NCBI GenBank assembly: GCA_025453605.1
Contig: JALOPZ010000001.1
Coordinates: forward strand, 124,001-188,000
Length of the DNA stretch: 64,000 bases
Direction: 5' to 3'
Source: Candidatus Margulisiibacteriota bacterium
GTDB taxonomy: Bacteria > Margulisbacteria > WOR-1 > O2-12-FULL-45-9 > XYB2-FULL-48-7
Positions within the stretch are counted from its first letter, which is position 1. The number at the start of each line of letters is the position of its first letter. The notes beneath the pieces were generated by a model. The model saw nothing but the letters and a program-made list of their open reading frames with translations, was not told the DNA's origin and did no database searches. Of this stretch, positions 9,468 to 18,461 are shown piece by piece. Made by a program: the position numbers and the translations under genes.

Positions 9468-12400
9468 GTTTACCAGCTCCCGTTCCGCGGCCGAAGATCT
9501 GCGGCGTCCGTTCGCCCGCCGCTTTGACCTCTTCGTCCACGTTTACCTCGCGCCCTTCGGCGCTCATCGTCTTGATATCGAGACAGAGACCGCGCAGTTC
9601 CTTGACCAGGACCTTGAACGACTCCGGCGTTCCCGGTTTACCCATGCTCTTCCCCTTGAGGATCGCTTCGTAAACCTTGGAGCGGCCGACCACGTCGTCG
9701 GATTTGACGGTCAGGATCTCCTGCAGGGTGTGGGCGGCACCGTAAGCTTCCAGCGCCCAGACTTCCATCTCACCGAAGCGCTGGCCGCCGAACTGGGCTT
9801 TACCGCCGAGCGGCTGCTGCGTGATCAGCGAGTACGGACCGGTCGAGCGGGCGTGCATCTTGTCGTCGACCAGGTGGATCAGCTTGAGCAGGTACATGTA
9901 GCCAACGGCGACCTTGCGGCCGAATGTTTTGCCGGTGCGGCCGTCGTAGAGATCAACCTTGCCGCTCTTGTCCAGCCATTTGATCCCGGCCTTTTGCGCC
10001 GCCGCTTCCAGCTCGCCTTCCACCGTTTTGATCGAGGCGTCCTCTTCATAGGCCTCGTCAAAAGGCGGGAGTTCATAATGCTTGCCGAGCAGTTTGCCGG
10101 CGTGGCCGAGCAACAGCTCGAAGATCTGCCCGATGTTCATACGGGAAGGGACGCCCAGCGGGTTCAGGATCACATCGACCGGCGTGCCATCCGGCAGGTA
10201 CGGCATATCTTCTTCCGGCAGGACCCGGGAGATGACCCCCTTGTTGCCGTGGCGCCCGGCGACCTTATCACCGATCGAGATCTTGCGCATCTGCGCGATG
10301 TAAACGCGGATCAGCTCGTGGACCCCGGGCGGCAGTTCGTCCCCTTTTTCGCGGGAGAACGTGCGGACCGCGATAACCTTGCCGCTCTCTCCGGGCGGGA
10401 CGCGGAGCGAGGTATCGCGCATGTCGCGCGCTTTGTCGCCGAAAATAGCGCGGAGGAGTTTTTCTTCGGCTGGCAGCTCGGTTTCGCCCTTGGGCGTGAC
10501 CTTGCCGACCAGAATATCGCCGGCCTCAACCTCGGAACCGGAAACGATGACACCGCGCTCGTCCAGATCAGCGACCGCGTCCTCACCGACGTTGGGGATC
10601 TCGCGGGTGATCTCTTCCATGCCTAGCTTGGTGGCGCGGACCTCGACCTCCAGCCGCTGGATGTGGATCGAAGTAAAGAGGTCTTTCTTGACCAGCCGTT
10701 CGGAGAGGATAACCGCGTCTTCGTAATTATAACCCTCCATCGGCATCATGGCGACCAGCACGTTCTTGCCGAGCGCCAGTTCGCCGTCGCGGGTCGCGGC
10801 GCTGTCGGCCAGGACGTCGCCTTCGTCAACCTTATCGCCGACGTTAACGCGCGGCCGCTGCATCAGCATGGTGTCCTGGTTGCTCCGGCCGTAGGTGGTC
10901 AGGCGGTAGATATCTTTGGTCGAACCGCGGGTGACGACGATCTCGGTGGCGTCAACTTTGGAGACCTTGCCGGCGTTCTTGGCGATGACCAGGGTCCGCG
11001 AGTCGCGGGCGACCTTCTCTTCCCAGCCGGTGCCGACCAGCGGCGCTTCGGTCTCCAGGAGCGGGACCGATTGGCGCTGCATGTTGGCCCCCATCAGGGC
11101 GCGGTTGGCGTCATCGTGTTCGATGAACGGGATCAGGGCGCTGGTAATACCGACGATCTGCTCCGGCACGACGCCGACGTAGTCGACCTCGGTGGGCGGC
11201 GCGTAGACAAATTCCCGCTTGTAGCGGACCGGGACCTGCTCTTCGATGATCTTGCCGTTGTCGTTGACCTTAACGTCGCAGGAGCCGATCCGGTGCAGGT
11301 CTTCGATGTCGGCGGTCAGGTATTCCAGGCGGCCGGAGACGATCCCTTTATCGACCCGCCGGTAAGGCGTTTCGATAAAGCCGTACTTGTTGACCCGGGC
11401 ATAAGTGGAGAGGGAAGCGATCAAGCCCGCGTTGGGGCCTTCGGGCGTCTCGATCGGACAGATGCGGCCGTAGTGGGACGGATGGATGTCGCGAACCTCG
11501 AAGCCGGCCCGTTCGCGGTTGAGACCGCCGGGGCCAAGCGCGGAGAGCCGCCGTTTGTGCGTTAATTCCGCCAGCGGATTGGTCTGGTCCATGAACTGTG
11601 AAAGCTGGCTGGAACCGAAGAACTCTTTAATGACCGCCTGCAGCGGCCGGATATTGACCAGCTGGCTGGGGGTGACCGGTTCGTTCCCCCTGACCATCAT
11701 CTGTTCCTTGACCAGCTTTTCGACGCGCGCCAGGCCGACGCGGATCTGCCGCTGGAGGAGCTCGCCGACCGCGCGGATGCGGCGGTTGCCCAGGTGGTCG
11801 ATATCGTCGGAAATCCCTTCGCCGGCGTTGATCAAGATCAGATAGCGGACCATCGCCAGGATATCTTCCTTGGTCAAGGTCTGTTTTTCCTCGGGGACCT
11901 TGATCCCGAGCTTGCGATTCAGTTTGTACCGCCCGACCTTCCCCATGTCGTAGCGGCGGGCGTTAAAGAAGAGATTGTTCAGGTAAACCTGGGCCCCTTC
12001 CTGAGTGACCGGATCGCCGGGGCGCAGCCGCTTGTAAAGCTCGACCAGCGCCTCTTCGTGCGGCATGATCGGGCATTCCTTGAGCGAGCGCCGGCGGAAC
12101 TCCCCCTCCGGCAAAGCGGCCAGGATCTCTTTTTCGCTGGCGTTGATCCCCGCCAGGAACATGGTGATCGGGATCTTCCGGGTCCGGTTGATCCGGGCGA
12201 AAATCGCTCCGCCCGCGTCGGTCTCGATCTCCAGCCAGGCGCCCCGGTCCGGAATGACCGTGGCGTAGTAGATGACCCGGCCGGTCCGCTCGTTCCGCTT
12301 GGATTCGCGGTAGTAGACGCCGGGCGACCGGACCAGCTGGGAAACAATGACCCGCTCCGCCCCGTTAATGATGAACGTCCCGCGCTCGGTCATCATCGGC

Positions 12401-12723
12401 AGGTCGCCGATAAAAACTTCCTGCGATTTGACCTCTTTGCTCTCCTTGTTCAGGAGGCGGGACTCCACCTTGATCGGGACGGCATAAGTGGTCTCGCGGA
12501 TCAGACAATCTTCCGCCGCGAACTTCGGCTTGCCGAACGAACACTTACCGGAAAAGGAAAGCTCCAGCTTCCCCTGGAAGCCTTTGATCGGCGAAACCAG
12601 GCGCAGCTCCTCCGCTAACCCCTCTTCGAGGAACCAGCGGAATGAATCCCGCTGCAGCTCCAAGAGATCCGGCGGTTCGACCGTCTTCTTGCGCGGACCG
12701 TAAACCTTTGTTCTTTTAAGCAT
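9457..12723 (-). CDS. rpoB: RNA polymerase subunit beta
   Basis: This is the second large RNA polymerase subunit, 1088 residues, at the short end for RpoB. The rifampicin region reads [20 protein letters not shown], continuing with the usual [12 protein letters not shown], so no resistance change is evident. [17 protein letters not shown] and [13 protein letters not shown], conserved active-site regions, are present. The start overlaps the rplL stop as TAATG. The C-terminal end overlaps rpoC by 11 bp. Confidence 0.98.
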   Translation of the reverse strand: MLKRTKVYGPRKKTVEPPDLLELQRDSFRWFLEEGLAEELRLVSPIKGFQGKLELSFSGKCSFGKPKFAAEDCLIRETTYAVPIKVESRLLNKESKEVKSQEVFIGDLPMMTERGTFIINGAERVIVSQLVRSPGVYYRESKRNERTGRVIYYATVIPDRGAWLEIETDAGGAIFARINRTRKIPITMFLAGINASEKEILAALPEGEFRRRSLKECPIMPHEEALVELYKRLRPGDPVTQEGAQVYLNNLFFNARRYDMGKVGRYKLNRKLGIKVPEEKQTLTKEDILAMVRYLILINAGEGISDDIDHLGNRRIRAVGELLQRQIRVGLARVEKLVKEQMMVRGNEPVTPSQLVNIRPLQAVIKEFFGSSQLSQFMDQTNPLAELTHKRRLSALGPGGLNRERAGFEVRDIHPSHYGRICPIETPEGPNAGLIASLSTYARVNKYGFIETPYRRVDKGIVSGRLEYLTADIEDLHRIGSCDVKVNDNGKIIEEQVPVRYKREFVYAPPTEVDYVGVVPEQIVGITSALIPFIEHDDANRALMGANMQRQSVPLLETEAPLVGTGWEEKVARDSRTLVIAKNAGKVSKVDATEIVVTRGSTKDIYRLTTYGRSNQDTMLMQRPRVNVGDKVDEGDVLADSAATRDGELALGKNVLVAMMPMEGYNYEDAVILSERLVKKDLFTSIHIQRLEVEVRATKLGMEEITREIPNVGEDAVADLDERGVIVSGSEVEAGDILVGKVTPKGETELPAEEKLLRAIFGDKARDMRDTSLRVPPGESGKVIAVRTFSREKGDELPPGVHELIRVYIAQMRKISIGDKVAGRHGNKGVISRVLPEEDMPYLPDGTPVDVILNPLGVPSRMNIGQIFELLLGHAGKLLGKHYELPPFDEAYEEDASIKTVEGELEAAAQKAGIKWLDKSGKVDLYDGRTGKTFGRKVAVGYMYLLKLIHLVDDKMHARSTGPYSLITQQPLGGKAQFGGQRFGEMEVWALEAYGAAHTLQEILTVKSDDVVGRSKVYEAILKGKSMGKPGTPESFKVLVKELRGLCLDIKTMSAEGREVNVDEEVKAAGERTPQIFGRGTGAGKLGD

Positions 12724-13097
12724 TACTTGATCTCGACCTTCGCTCCTTCAGCCTCGAGTTTCTTTTTCAGATCCTCGGCTTCTTCCTTCTTGACCTTGTC
12801 CTTTACGGTCTTGGGCGCGTTATCAACCAGGTCTTTCGCCTCTTTGAGGCCGAGACCGGTCAGTTCGCGCAGGACCTTGAGGACCTGGATCTTCTTGTCT
12901 CCGGCCGCCGTTAACACGACGTCGAATTCGTCCTTGGGCGCTTCAGCCGCCCCGCCGGCCGCTGCTCCACCGGCCGCCATCATCATCGGCGCCGCGGCGG
13001 ACACCCCGAACTTTTCCTCCAGCTTCTTGACCAGGTCATTCAACTCCAGGACCGTCATCCCTTCCACTGCTGTTATGATCTCCTCTACTTTCGCCAT
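12723..13097 (-). CDS. rplL: 50S ribosomal protein L7/L12
   Basis: L7/L12 forms the flexible stalk that recruits translation GTPases. The 124-residue protein has an N-terminal dimerisation domain ([19 protein letters not shown]), an Ala/Gly-rich hinge around residues 38-52, and a C-terminal domain with [20 protein letters not shown]. It lies between rplJ and rpoB, the usual place. Confidence 0.98.
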   Translation of the reverse strand: MAKVEEIITAVEGMTVLELNDLVKKLEEKFGVSAAAPMMMAAGGAAAGGAAEAPKDEFDVVLTAAGDKKIQVLKVLRELTGLGLKEAKDLVDNAPKTVKDKVKKEEAEDLKKKLEAEGAKVEIK

Positions 13098-13099
13098 CT

Positions 13100-13630
13100 C
13101 TATTCGCCTCCTTTCTGTTTTCGGATCGCTTCTAACGCATAAACCAGCTTGCGGGTCGAGCCGCTCAGGACATTGACCAGGCCGTAGAGCGGCGATTTAA
13201 AGCCGCCGACAACTTTGCCGATCAACACTTCCTTGGACGGCAGTTTAGACATCGCCGTCAGCTCTTTTTCGCCGAACACTGTCTTGTCGACCAGCCCGCC
13301 CCGGATCGCCCCTTTCTCATTGTCCTTGATGAACTTGACCAGGACTTTGAGCGGCGTGACCGCGTCCTGATAACCGAGCAGGAGCGCAGTGGACCCCTTA
13401 AGGTGCGGCGCGAGCTCGCTCAGGCCGCTCTCCTCGACCGCCCGTTCGATCAGAGTATTCTTAATGATCTTGAGCTCGGAATTCTCCGGCCGCAGTTTTT
13501 TGCGCAGCTCGGTGATCTGCTTGACCGAATACCCCTGGTAATCGGAGACGACCAGCACGGTCGCCCGGGAGAGCTTTTCCTTGAGCTCGTCAACGATCAG
13601 TTTCTTGGCCGCTATTGCTTTTTCGCTCAT
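13100..13630 (-). CDS. rplJ: 50S ribosomal protein L10
   Basis: L10 anchors the L7/L12 stalk. The protein has the typical [21 protein letters not shown] and [13 protein letters not shown] segments, and the L12-binding C-terminal helix. The start overlaps the end of rplA by 4 bp, so there is no room for the separate L10 autoregulatory leader known from several bacteria. RBS and start lie inside rplA. Confidence 0.97.
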   Translation of the reverse strand: MSEKAIAAKKLIVDELKEKLSRATVLVVSDYQGYSVKQITELRKKLRPENSELKIIKNTLIERAVEESGLSELAPHLKGSTALLLGYQDAVTPLKVLVKFIKDNEKGAIRGGLVDKTVFGEKELTAMSKLPSKEVLIGKVVGGFKSPLYGLVNVLSGSTRKLVYALEAIRKQKGGE

Positions 13631-14328
13631 GCTGACGCCTCTTCGACCATCAGGCGCGGGTCGATCTTGATCCCCGGGCCCATGGTGGTGGAAATGGTGA
13701 CCGATTTAACGAACGCGCCCCCTTTGTGGCCGCTCGGTTTGGCGTGGCTGATGGCGCCGACCGCCGCTTTCAGATTTTGGTGCAGCTGTTCGGCGCTGAA
13801 CGAGACCTTGCCGATCCCCAGGTGGACCGCCCCGCCCTTGTCCATCTTGAACTCGACCTTGCCGCCGCGGAACTCGGCGACCGCCTTGCCGATCTCCGGC
13901 GTAACGGTGCCGGCCTTCGGGTTGGGCATCAGTCCTTTGGTCCCGAGGATCTTACCGAGCTTACCGACCTCGGCCATCATGTCGGGGCTGGCGATGACGA
14001 TATCAAAATCGAAGAAACCGCCCTTGATCTTCTCGATCAGGTCGGCGGCCCCGGCGATCGACGCGCCGGCATCTTCGGCTTCTTTGACCCGGGACGGATT
14101 AGTGATGACGGCGACTTTCCGCTGTTTGCCGCTGCCAGCCGGCAGGACAACTGTCCCGCGGATCGACGGGTTCTTAACGGTGTCAACGTCGAGCTTGATC
14201 CCCAGGTCGACCGATTCGTCGAACTTGGCCCGTTTGGTCTGCGGCAGAAGCTGCAGCGCTTCGGCCGGCTTGTAGAGCTTTTCGCGATCAACTTTTTTGG
14301 CAACTTCTAAATATTTTTTATTGTTCAT
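13627..14328 (-). CDS. rplA: 50S ribosomal protein L1
   Basis: L1 forms the mobile E-site stalk and often represses its own operon. The 233-residue protein shows NKKYLEVAKKVDREKLY at its start, the PNPKAGTVTPEIGKAVAEF signature and the C-terminal GAISHAKPSGHKGGAFVKS. The upstream 32-bp gap to rplK is almost completely filled by a 7-bp tandem repeat (described separately). Confidence 0.97.
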   Translation of the reverse strand: MNNKKYLEVAKKVDREKLYKPAEALQLLPQTKRAKFDESVDLGIKLDVDTVKNPSIRGTVVLPAGSGKQRKVAVITNPSRVKEAEDAGASIAGAADLIEKIKGGFFDFDIVIASPDMMAEVGKLGKILGTKGLMPNPKAGTVTPEIGKAVAEFRGGKVEFKMDKGGAVHLGIGKVSFSAEQLHQNLKAAVGAISHAKPSGHKGGAFVKSVTISTTMGPGIKIDPRLMVEEASA

Positions 14329-14332
14329 ATAA

Positions 14333-14360
14333 TTTTTACTTTTTACTTTTTAATTTTAAC
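14333..14360 (+). repeat. Degenerate 7-bp tandem repeat, rplK-rplA gap
   Basis: On the plus strand the units are tttttac, tttttac, tttttaa and ttttaac, four in a row. They occupy nearly the whole 32-bp gap between rplK and rplA, so the A-rich minus-strand transcript (GTAAAAA units) carries the rplA translation-initiation region. It belongs to the window-wide family of 7-bp-period repeats. Confidence 0.8.
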
Positions 14361-14783
14361 TTATCCGACCGTTATCCCCATGCTGCGGGCGGTTCCCGCC
14401 ACGATCCGGGCGCCGGCCTCGACATCGTTGGCGTTAAGGTCGGGGAGCTTGATCTTGGCGATCTCCCGGACCTTGTCCATGCTGACCTGGCCGACCTTGT
14501 TCTTGTTCGGCACACCTGACCCCTTCTCCACTCCGGCCGCTTTGCGCAGCAAATCGGCGACCGGCGGGGTTTTCAGGATAAAAGTAAAGGAGCGGTCTTT
14601 GTAGACGGAGATCTCTACCGGAACGATGCTGTCGCCTTTGTCCTTGGTGGCGGCATTGTACTGCTTGCAGAACTCCATGATGTTGATGCCGTGCTGACCA
14701 AGGGCGGGACCGATCGGCGGCGCCGGGTTAGCTTTTCCGGCCGGGATCTGTAACTTGACCTTGACTAATAGTTCTTTTGCCAT
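14361..14783 (-). CDS. rplK: 50S ribosomal protein L11
   Basis: L11 is part of the GTPase-associated centre. [36 protein letters not shown] and the C-terminal GTARSMGI (140 residues in total) are diagnostic. It starts two bases after the nusG stop, continuing the nusG-rplK-rplA-rplJ-rplL order. Confidence 0.98.
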   Translation of the reverse strand: MAKELLVKVKLQIPAGKANPAPPIGPALGQHGINIMEFCKQYNAATKDKGDSIVPVEISVYKDRSFTFILKTPPVADLLRKAAGVEKGSGVPNKNKVGQVSMDKVREIAKIKLPDLNANDVEAGARIVAGTARSMGITVG

Positions 14784-14785
14784 AG

Positions 14786-15544
14786 TTAATTTATCTTCTG
14801 GGCGTGCTCGAAATTCACTTCGACCGGCGTATCCCGGCCGAAAATGTTGATAAGCACTTTCAATTTACCCTTTTCCTCGTTGATCTCGTCGACCGATCCA
14901 GTGTAACCGCGGAACGCCCCGGAAATGACCCTGACCCCCTCGCCTTTCTCGAACGCAACCTCGAGACGTTCTTCCTTACCAAGCTGCTTGAGGACCCGCG
15001 CCATCTCTTTTTCCGAGACCGGCGTCGGCTTGACCTTAGTGCCGATGAAGCGGGCGACACCAGCCGTCTGCCGGATCAGGTACCAGGTCTCTTCGTCGAG
15101 GAGCATATCGACGAAAACGTAGCCCGGGAACATCTTGCGGACCCGTTCGTACCGTTTACCATTCTTGATCTCGATCGTTTCTTCCAGCGGGACCAGGACC
15201 TGGAAAACGCGATCTTTGAGCCCTTCGTCCTGGATCGTCTGCTCCAGCGCCTGCTTGGCCCGGTCTTCCTGGCCGGTCAGCGTCTGGATGACGTACCATT
15301 TGCGCTCCCCTTCGATCACGCGGGGCTTGGCTTTCTCCTTCACCTTAGCCTCCGCCGGAACCGGTTCAACCGGCTGCTCAATCGCCGGTTCAGCAACCGG
15401 CTGTTCAGTCACCGGCGCTTCTGGCGCGGCGGCTGCCTCTGAGACTTCGGCCGGGACAGCCGGAACTGGTTCAGCAACTGGCGGTTGAGCTTCAGCCGCC
15501 GGTTCCTGTCCTGTCAGATTCTCCTGTTCGTTTTGCTCCGTCAT
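14786..15544 (-). CDS. nusG: Transcription factor NusG with long Ala/Pro/Glu/Val-rich N-terminal extension
   Basis: NusG links RNA polymerase to Rho or the ribosome (through S10). The NGN domain begins at about residue 82 ([19 protein letters not shown]) and contains [10 protein letters not shown] and GVARFIGTK; the KOW domain has [16 protein letters not shown]. Before it lie about 80 low-complexity residues rich in E, P, A and V, ending in a basic patch [10 protein letters not shown]. Typical NusG has 170-190 residues; this has 252. The start ATG follows the secE stop by one base, so the extension is not a start-calling artefact, although a later start cannot be fully excluded. Confidence 0.95.
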   Translation of the reverse strand: MTEQNEQENLTGQEPAAEAQPPVAEPVPAVPAEVSEAAAAPEAPVTEQPVAEPAIEQPVEPVPAEAKVKEKAKPRVIEGERKWYVIQTLTGQEDRAKQALEQTIQDEGLKDRVFQVLVPLEETIEIKNGKRYERVRKMFPGYVFVDMLLDEETWYLIRQTAGVARFIGTKVKPTPVSEKEMARVLKQLGKEERLEVAFEKGEGVRVISGAFRGYTGSVDEINEEKGKLKVLINIFGRDTPVEVNFEHAQKIN

Positions 15545-15545
15545 A

Positions 15546-15731
15546 TTATTTCAGCAACGCTTTAAAGATGACCGCCAGGCCGTAATCGACCACCATCACG
15601 TACAGGACAGTGGCGATCACGATCACCAGAATGATCACGGTCGCGACCATCACATAGCGCCGATCGGGCCAGACGACTTTCTTCATCTCGACCAGGGTCT
15701 CTCTCAGGTAACCAAGTATCTTGTCTTTCAT
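15546..15731 (-). CDS. secE: Protein translocase subunit SecE
   Basis: SecE is the small essential clamp subunit of the SecYEG channel. The 61-residue protein is the single-TM type: an amphipathic stretch LRETLVEMKKVVWPDR with the conserved K-x-V-x-WP motif, followed by one membrane helix (about residues 28-52). It is placed between tRNA-Trp and nusG as in many bacteria. Confidence 0.96.
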   Translation of the reverse strand: MKDKILGYLRETLVEMKKVVWPDRRYVMVATVIILVIVIATVLYVMVVDYGLAVIFKALLK

Positions 15732-15738
15732 ATTAGAA

Positions 15739-15809
15739 CGGGCCTGCCCCGACTTGAACGGGGAGTCCCGGTTTTGGAGACCGGTGGTTTGCCATTAACC
15801 GACAGGCCC
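15739..15809 (-). tRNA. trnW: tRNA-Trp (CCA)
   Basis: The minus strand folds into a cloverleaf: acceptor GGGCCTG/CAGGCCC, anticodon stem CCGGT/ACCGG with loop CTCCAAA (anticodon CCA), T arm CCCCG-TTCAAGT-CGGGG, and discriminator G. CCA is not encoded. It lies between rpmG and secE, the common bacterial position. Confidence 0.96.
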
Positions 15810-15818
15810 GCGGCAACC

Positions 15819-15968
15819 CTATTTCTCCTCTTTATGCTTCGTCGTTTTCCGGCACCAGGGACAGAACTTGGAGAGCTCGAGCCTCTCCTTGGTATTCTTT
15901 TTATTTTTTGTCGACGTATAATTCTTACGTTTACAGACGGTACAAGCTATAGTGATTATTTCACGCAT
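15819..15968 (-). CDS. rpmG: 50S ribosomal protein L33
   Basis: This 49-residue protein begins [18 protein letters not shown] and ends [10 protein letters not shown]. Two CxxC pairs (CTVC and CPWC) mark the zinc-binding form of L33. The ATG at 15966-15968 is preceded by GGAG. It is the first gene behind the strong promoter at 16117-16145 and heads the 16-kb expression cluster. Confidence 0.95.
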   Translation of the reverse strand: MREIITIACTVCKRKNYTSTKNKKNTKERLELSKFCPWCRKTTKHKEEK

Positions 15969-15989
15969 TTATATCTCCAAACACACAAA

Positions 15990-16028
15990 CCCTCCCTATC
16001 CCGCCTTTACGGGCAAAATATGGGAGGG
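15990..16028 (-). promoter_or_regulatory. Hairpin in the rpmG leader
   Basis: In the transcript, CCCTCCC (16022-16028) pairs with GGGAGGG (15990-15996); a smaller CCCG/CGGG hairpin lies within. The stem ends only about 15 nt before the GGAG ribosome-binding site of rpmG. There is no U-run after it, so it does not look like a simple terminator. It could be an attenuator, an RNA-stability stem or a protein-binding leader; the sequence does not decide. Confidence 0.5.
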
Positions 16029-16116
16029 GAAATTCAACCTGCCGCGCGTAACCTTGGAAGGCGTTTGACCTCGACTAGAAACGAGTCGATCCCCGATTAG
16101 CCAAACAACAGTGTTA

Positions 16117-16145
16117 ATTTTACGCTAATGACCGGAAATTGTCAA
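16117..16145 (-). promoter_or_regulatory. Consensus sigma-70 promoter of the rpmG-to-rplB cluster
   Basis: TTGACA (16140-16145) and TAAAAT (16117-16122) are separated by exactly 17 bp on the minus strand. The promoter lies between the hom stop codon and rpmG, leaving a leader of about 140 nt. It is the only convincing promoter for the 18 genes that follow, as later gaps are too short. Confidence 0.85.
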
Positions 16146-16153
16146 GCCCTATT

Positions 16154-17395
16154 TTAGATAATTCTGATGACGTTCCCGATCTTTTTGACGACCGGGAGCT
16201 TGCCAACCTTTTTTAAGGCCGCCGTGAGGTTGGCTTCCTTCACCTTGTGGACGAGGATGACGATCGTGGCGGTGTTCCCGCGGGTCTCCAGCTGGGTAAC
16301 CCCGGCGATGCTGACCTGGTGATCGGCAAAGGCCCGGGAGATGCCGGCCAAGACGCCGTGCTTATCGGGCGCCTGGAGCCTAATGTAGTATCGCGACTCA
16401 ATTTGATCTATTTTCCGAATAGGGTAACTCCTCAATTCGTCATTAGTCATTCGACATTCGTCATTTCCGAGCGTAAGGATATCATTGATCACGGCCGATG
16501 ATGTCGGGTCGCCGCCTGCCCCCGGGCCGTAGAACATCAGCTCGCCGACCGGGACTCCCCTTACATATATAGCGTTATTATTGGCCGAGACATTGGCTAA
16601 GGGGTGAGAGAACGGAACGAGCGCTGGGTGAACGCGGATATCAAGCTCCCCTTCGACTTTGCGGGCCACCGCCAGAAGCTTGATCGCATAGCCGGCATCA
16701 TAGGCGTAATCAATATCCTCGGCGGTGATCTTTTCGATCCCCTCCCGGTAAACATCCGACCATTTGACCTTGGCCCTAAAAGCGACCGCTGCCAGAATAG
16801 CCGCCTTGTAAGAGGCATCGTACCCCTCAACGTCCGCTTTGGGATTAGCCTCGGCGTAGCCGAGCCGTTGGGCTTCTTTGAGGACCGCGGCGAACTCCTC
16901 CCCTTTTTCGGTCATCTCTGAGAGGATGTAGTTAGTCGTCCCATTAACGATCCCGTAAACCTCCTCGATGATGTTGCCGGAGAGCTCGTCGCGCAGAGTG
17001 TTAAGGATCGGGATCCCGCCGCCGACCGCTCCTTCAAAGAGGAAAGAAACACCGGACTTGTCCGCTGCGGCCATAAGCTCCTCCAGGTGGAGGGCGACCA
17101 GCTGTTTATTGGAAGTGACGACATGTTTGCCGGCTTTAAGGGCGGCCAGGACCAGTTGTTTGGCTGGATTAATGCCGCCGATCGTCTCGACGACCACGTC
17201 GATCGCCGGATCATTGATCAGCGCCATTGGATCGCGGGTTAAAACGCAGGCGGTCTCGACCTTACGCAGGTCGCACCCCATCTTGACCTTGATCCCGGGG
17301 ACGCGGGCCAGATTGCGGACGACCGCTGAGCCGACCGTCCCCAGACCGAGGACCCCTACATTAATCGAAGAGTGAAGTGATCGATTTGTTTTCAT
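16154..17395 (-). CDS. hom: Homoserine dehydrogenase with ACT domain
   Basis: The enzyme reduces aspartate semialdehyde to homoserine for threonine and methionine synthesis. The Rossmann motif GVLGLGTVGSAVV is near residues 13-25, followed by VVETIGG, TSNKQLVA and GGGIPILNTLRDEL; ADVEGYDASYKAAILA marks the catalytic domain. A C-terminal ACT domain (HGVLAGISRAFADHQVSI) suggests amino-acid feedback control. The first 35 bp overlap the end of prs. Between the catalytic and ACT domains lies an atypical NDECRMTNDELRSYP segment that is encoded by a 7-bp repeat. Confidence 0.95.
   Translation of the reverse strand: MKTNRSLHSSINVGVLGLGTVGSAVVRNLARVPGIKVKMGCDLRKVETACVLTRDPMALINDPAIDVVVETIGGINPAKQLVLAALKAGKHVVTSNKQLVALHLEELMAAADKSGVSFLFEGAVGGGIPILNTLRDELSGNIIEEVYGIVNGTTNYILSEMTEKGEEFAAVLKEAQRLGYAEANPKADVEGYDASYKAAILAAVAFRAKVKWSDVYREGIEKITAEDIDYAYDAGYAIKLLAVARKVEGELDIRVHPALVPFSHPLANVSANNNAIYVRGVPVGELMFYGPGAGGDPTSSAVINDILTLGNDECRMTNDELRSYPIRKIDQIESRYYIRLQAPDKHGVLAGISRAFADHQVSIAGVTQLETRGNTATIVILVHKVKEANLTAALKKVGKLPVVKKIGNVIRII
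16437..16464 (+). repeat. Degenerate 7-bp tandem repeat inside hom
   Basis: Four units, tcgtcat, tagtcat, tcgacat and tcgtcat, lie in the linker between the catalytic and ACT domains of homoserine dehydrogenase. The insertion keeps the reading frame. Confidence 0.8.
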
Positions 17396-18305
17396 AATTT
17401 CTCTTGATCGCTTCCGCCAGCAGATCGGCCGCTGACAGGATCTTGAGCCCCTTGAACTGTTTATCTTTGGGAATGGGGACCGAATCGGTCACGACGACCT
17501 CGGTAAAGTTCGCTTTAGCCATCCGCTCGACCGCCGGGCCGGAGAAGATCCCGTGGGTCGCGACCACATAGATATCCTTACCGCACCCTTCCTGGCGCAA
17601 GGTCTCGACGCCGGCGGTGATCGTCCCGGCCGTGTCGATCATGTCATCGGTGATGATCACGGTTTTCCCTTTAACGTCACCGACAACGTGGGTGACCTCC
17701 GACTTGTGATGCTCCGCCCGGACCTTATGCAGGATCGCCAGCTTGGCGCCGACCCGGTCGGCCAATTTCTTGGCGACCTTGGCGCGGCCGGTATCGGGAG
17801 CGACCACGACCAGGTCTTTCAGCTTCTTTTCGTCGATATAATTGGCCAGGATCGGCAGGGCGGTCAAAGTATCAACCGGGATATTGAAAAAGCCTTGGAT
17901 CTGGTCGGAGTGGAGGTCCATGGCGACGACCCGGTCCGCCCCCGCCTTTTCGATCAGGTTGGCGACCAACCGGGCGGAGATCGGCTCACGCGAGGCTGCC
18001 TTGCGGTCTTGCCGGGCGTAGCCGAAGTGCGGGATGACAGCGGTGACCGATTTGGCCGACGCCCGCTTCATCGCGTCGATGATGATAAAGAGCTCCATCA
18101 GATCGTCGTTGACGTGGTCGGTGCAGGTCTGGACGATAACGCAGCTCGCCCCGCGGACGTTCTCGTTGATCCGGGCGTAGATCTCGCCGCCGGCAAAGCG
18201 GGAGATCTTGATCTCGCCGTTCTTGATCCCCAGCTGCTTAATGATCCTGTCGCCCAGTTCCGGGTGCGACGTACCGTGAAAAACCCTTAATTCTGAATTT
18301 GCCAT
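17361..18305 (-). CDS. prs: Ribose-phosphate pyrophosphokinase (PRPP synthetase)
   Basis: It makes PRPP from ribose 5-phosphate and ATP, for nucleotide, His and Trp synthesis. The 314-residue protein shows the ATP-binding segment HFGYARQDRKAASREPISA, the HSDQIQGFF loop and the PRPP-binding loop IITDDMIDTAGTI. It follows a 45-residue small ORF by two bases and precedes hom. Confidence 0.97.
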   Translation of the reverse strand: MANSELRVFHGTSHPELGDRIIKQLGIKNGEIKISRFAGGEIYARINENVRGASCVIVQTCTDHVNDDLMELFIIIDAMKRASAKSVTAVIPHFGYARQDRKAASREPISARLVANLIEKAGADRVVAMDLHSDQIQGFFNIPVDTLTALPILANYIDEKKLKDLVVVAPDTGRAKVAKKLADRVGAKLAILHKVRAEHHKSEVTHVVGDVKGKTVIITDDMIDTAGTITAGVETLRQEGCGKDIYVVATHGIFSGPAVERMAKANFTEVVVTDSVPIPKDKQFKGLKILSAADLLAEAIKRNYENKSITSLFD

Positions 18306-18307
18306 AT

Positions 18308-18445
18308 TTATATCCCCTTCCTGATCGCATTAGTCGTTGAGGTTGTACTGCCGGCAGGGGCACAGCCAAGAATATCAAATAACAGCGGGAGACAGAGGAC
18401 GGCCACGACCGCAACCAGCACCCAAAAGCCGTACTTTCTATGCAT
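18308..18445 (-). CDS. Small membrane- or lipid-anchored protein of unknown function (45 aa)
   Basis: The ORF begins MHRKYGFWVLVAVVAVLCLP, giving a positive N-terminus and one hydrophobic segment (residues 6-29), then ILGC as a possible lipobox and a short Thr/Ser-rich tail. It stops two bases before the prs start, so it could be translationally coupled to prs. An extended -10 box lies 7 bp before its ATG. No family is recognised; it could also merely be the prs leader. Its start and clean membrane-protein pattern favour a real gene. Confidence 0.55.
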   Translation of the reverse strand: MHRKYGFWVLVAVVAVLCLPLLFDILGCAPAGSTTSTTNAIRKGI

Positions 18446-18452
18446 AGGCCGT

Positions 18453-18461
18453 ATTATAACA
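18453..18461 (-). promoter_or_regulatory. Extended -10 promoter (TGTTATAAT) upstream of the small ORF and prs
   Basis: TGTTATAAT on the minus strand ends 7 bp before the ATG at 18445. Transcription would start about at the start codon, giving a leaderless mRNA. No good -35 is seen, as is usual for extended -10 promoters. It overlaps the last codons of miaB. Confidence 0.6.

Noticed and set aside
8076-11565. Several 300-480 codon plus-strand ORFs opposite rpoC and rpoB
   Set aside because: They mirror the codon bias of the RNA polymerase genes on the other strand and are rich in Asp, Arg and His as expected of antisense frames.
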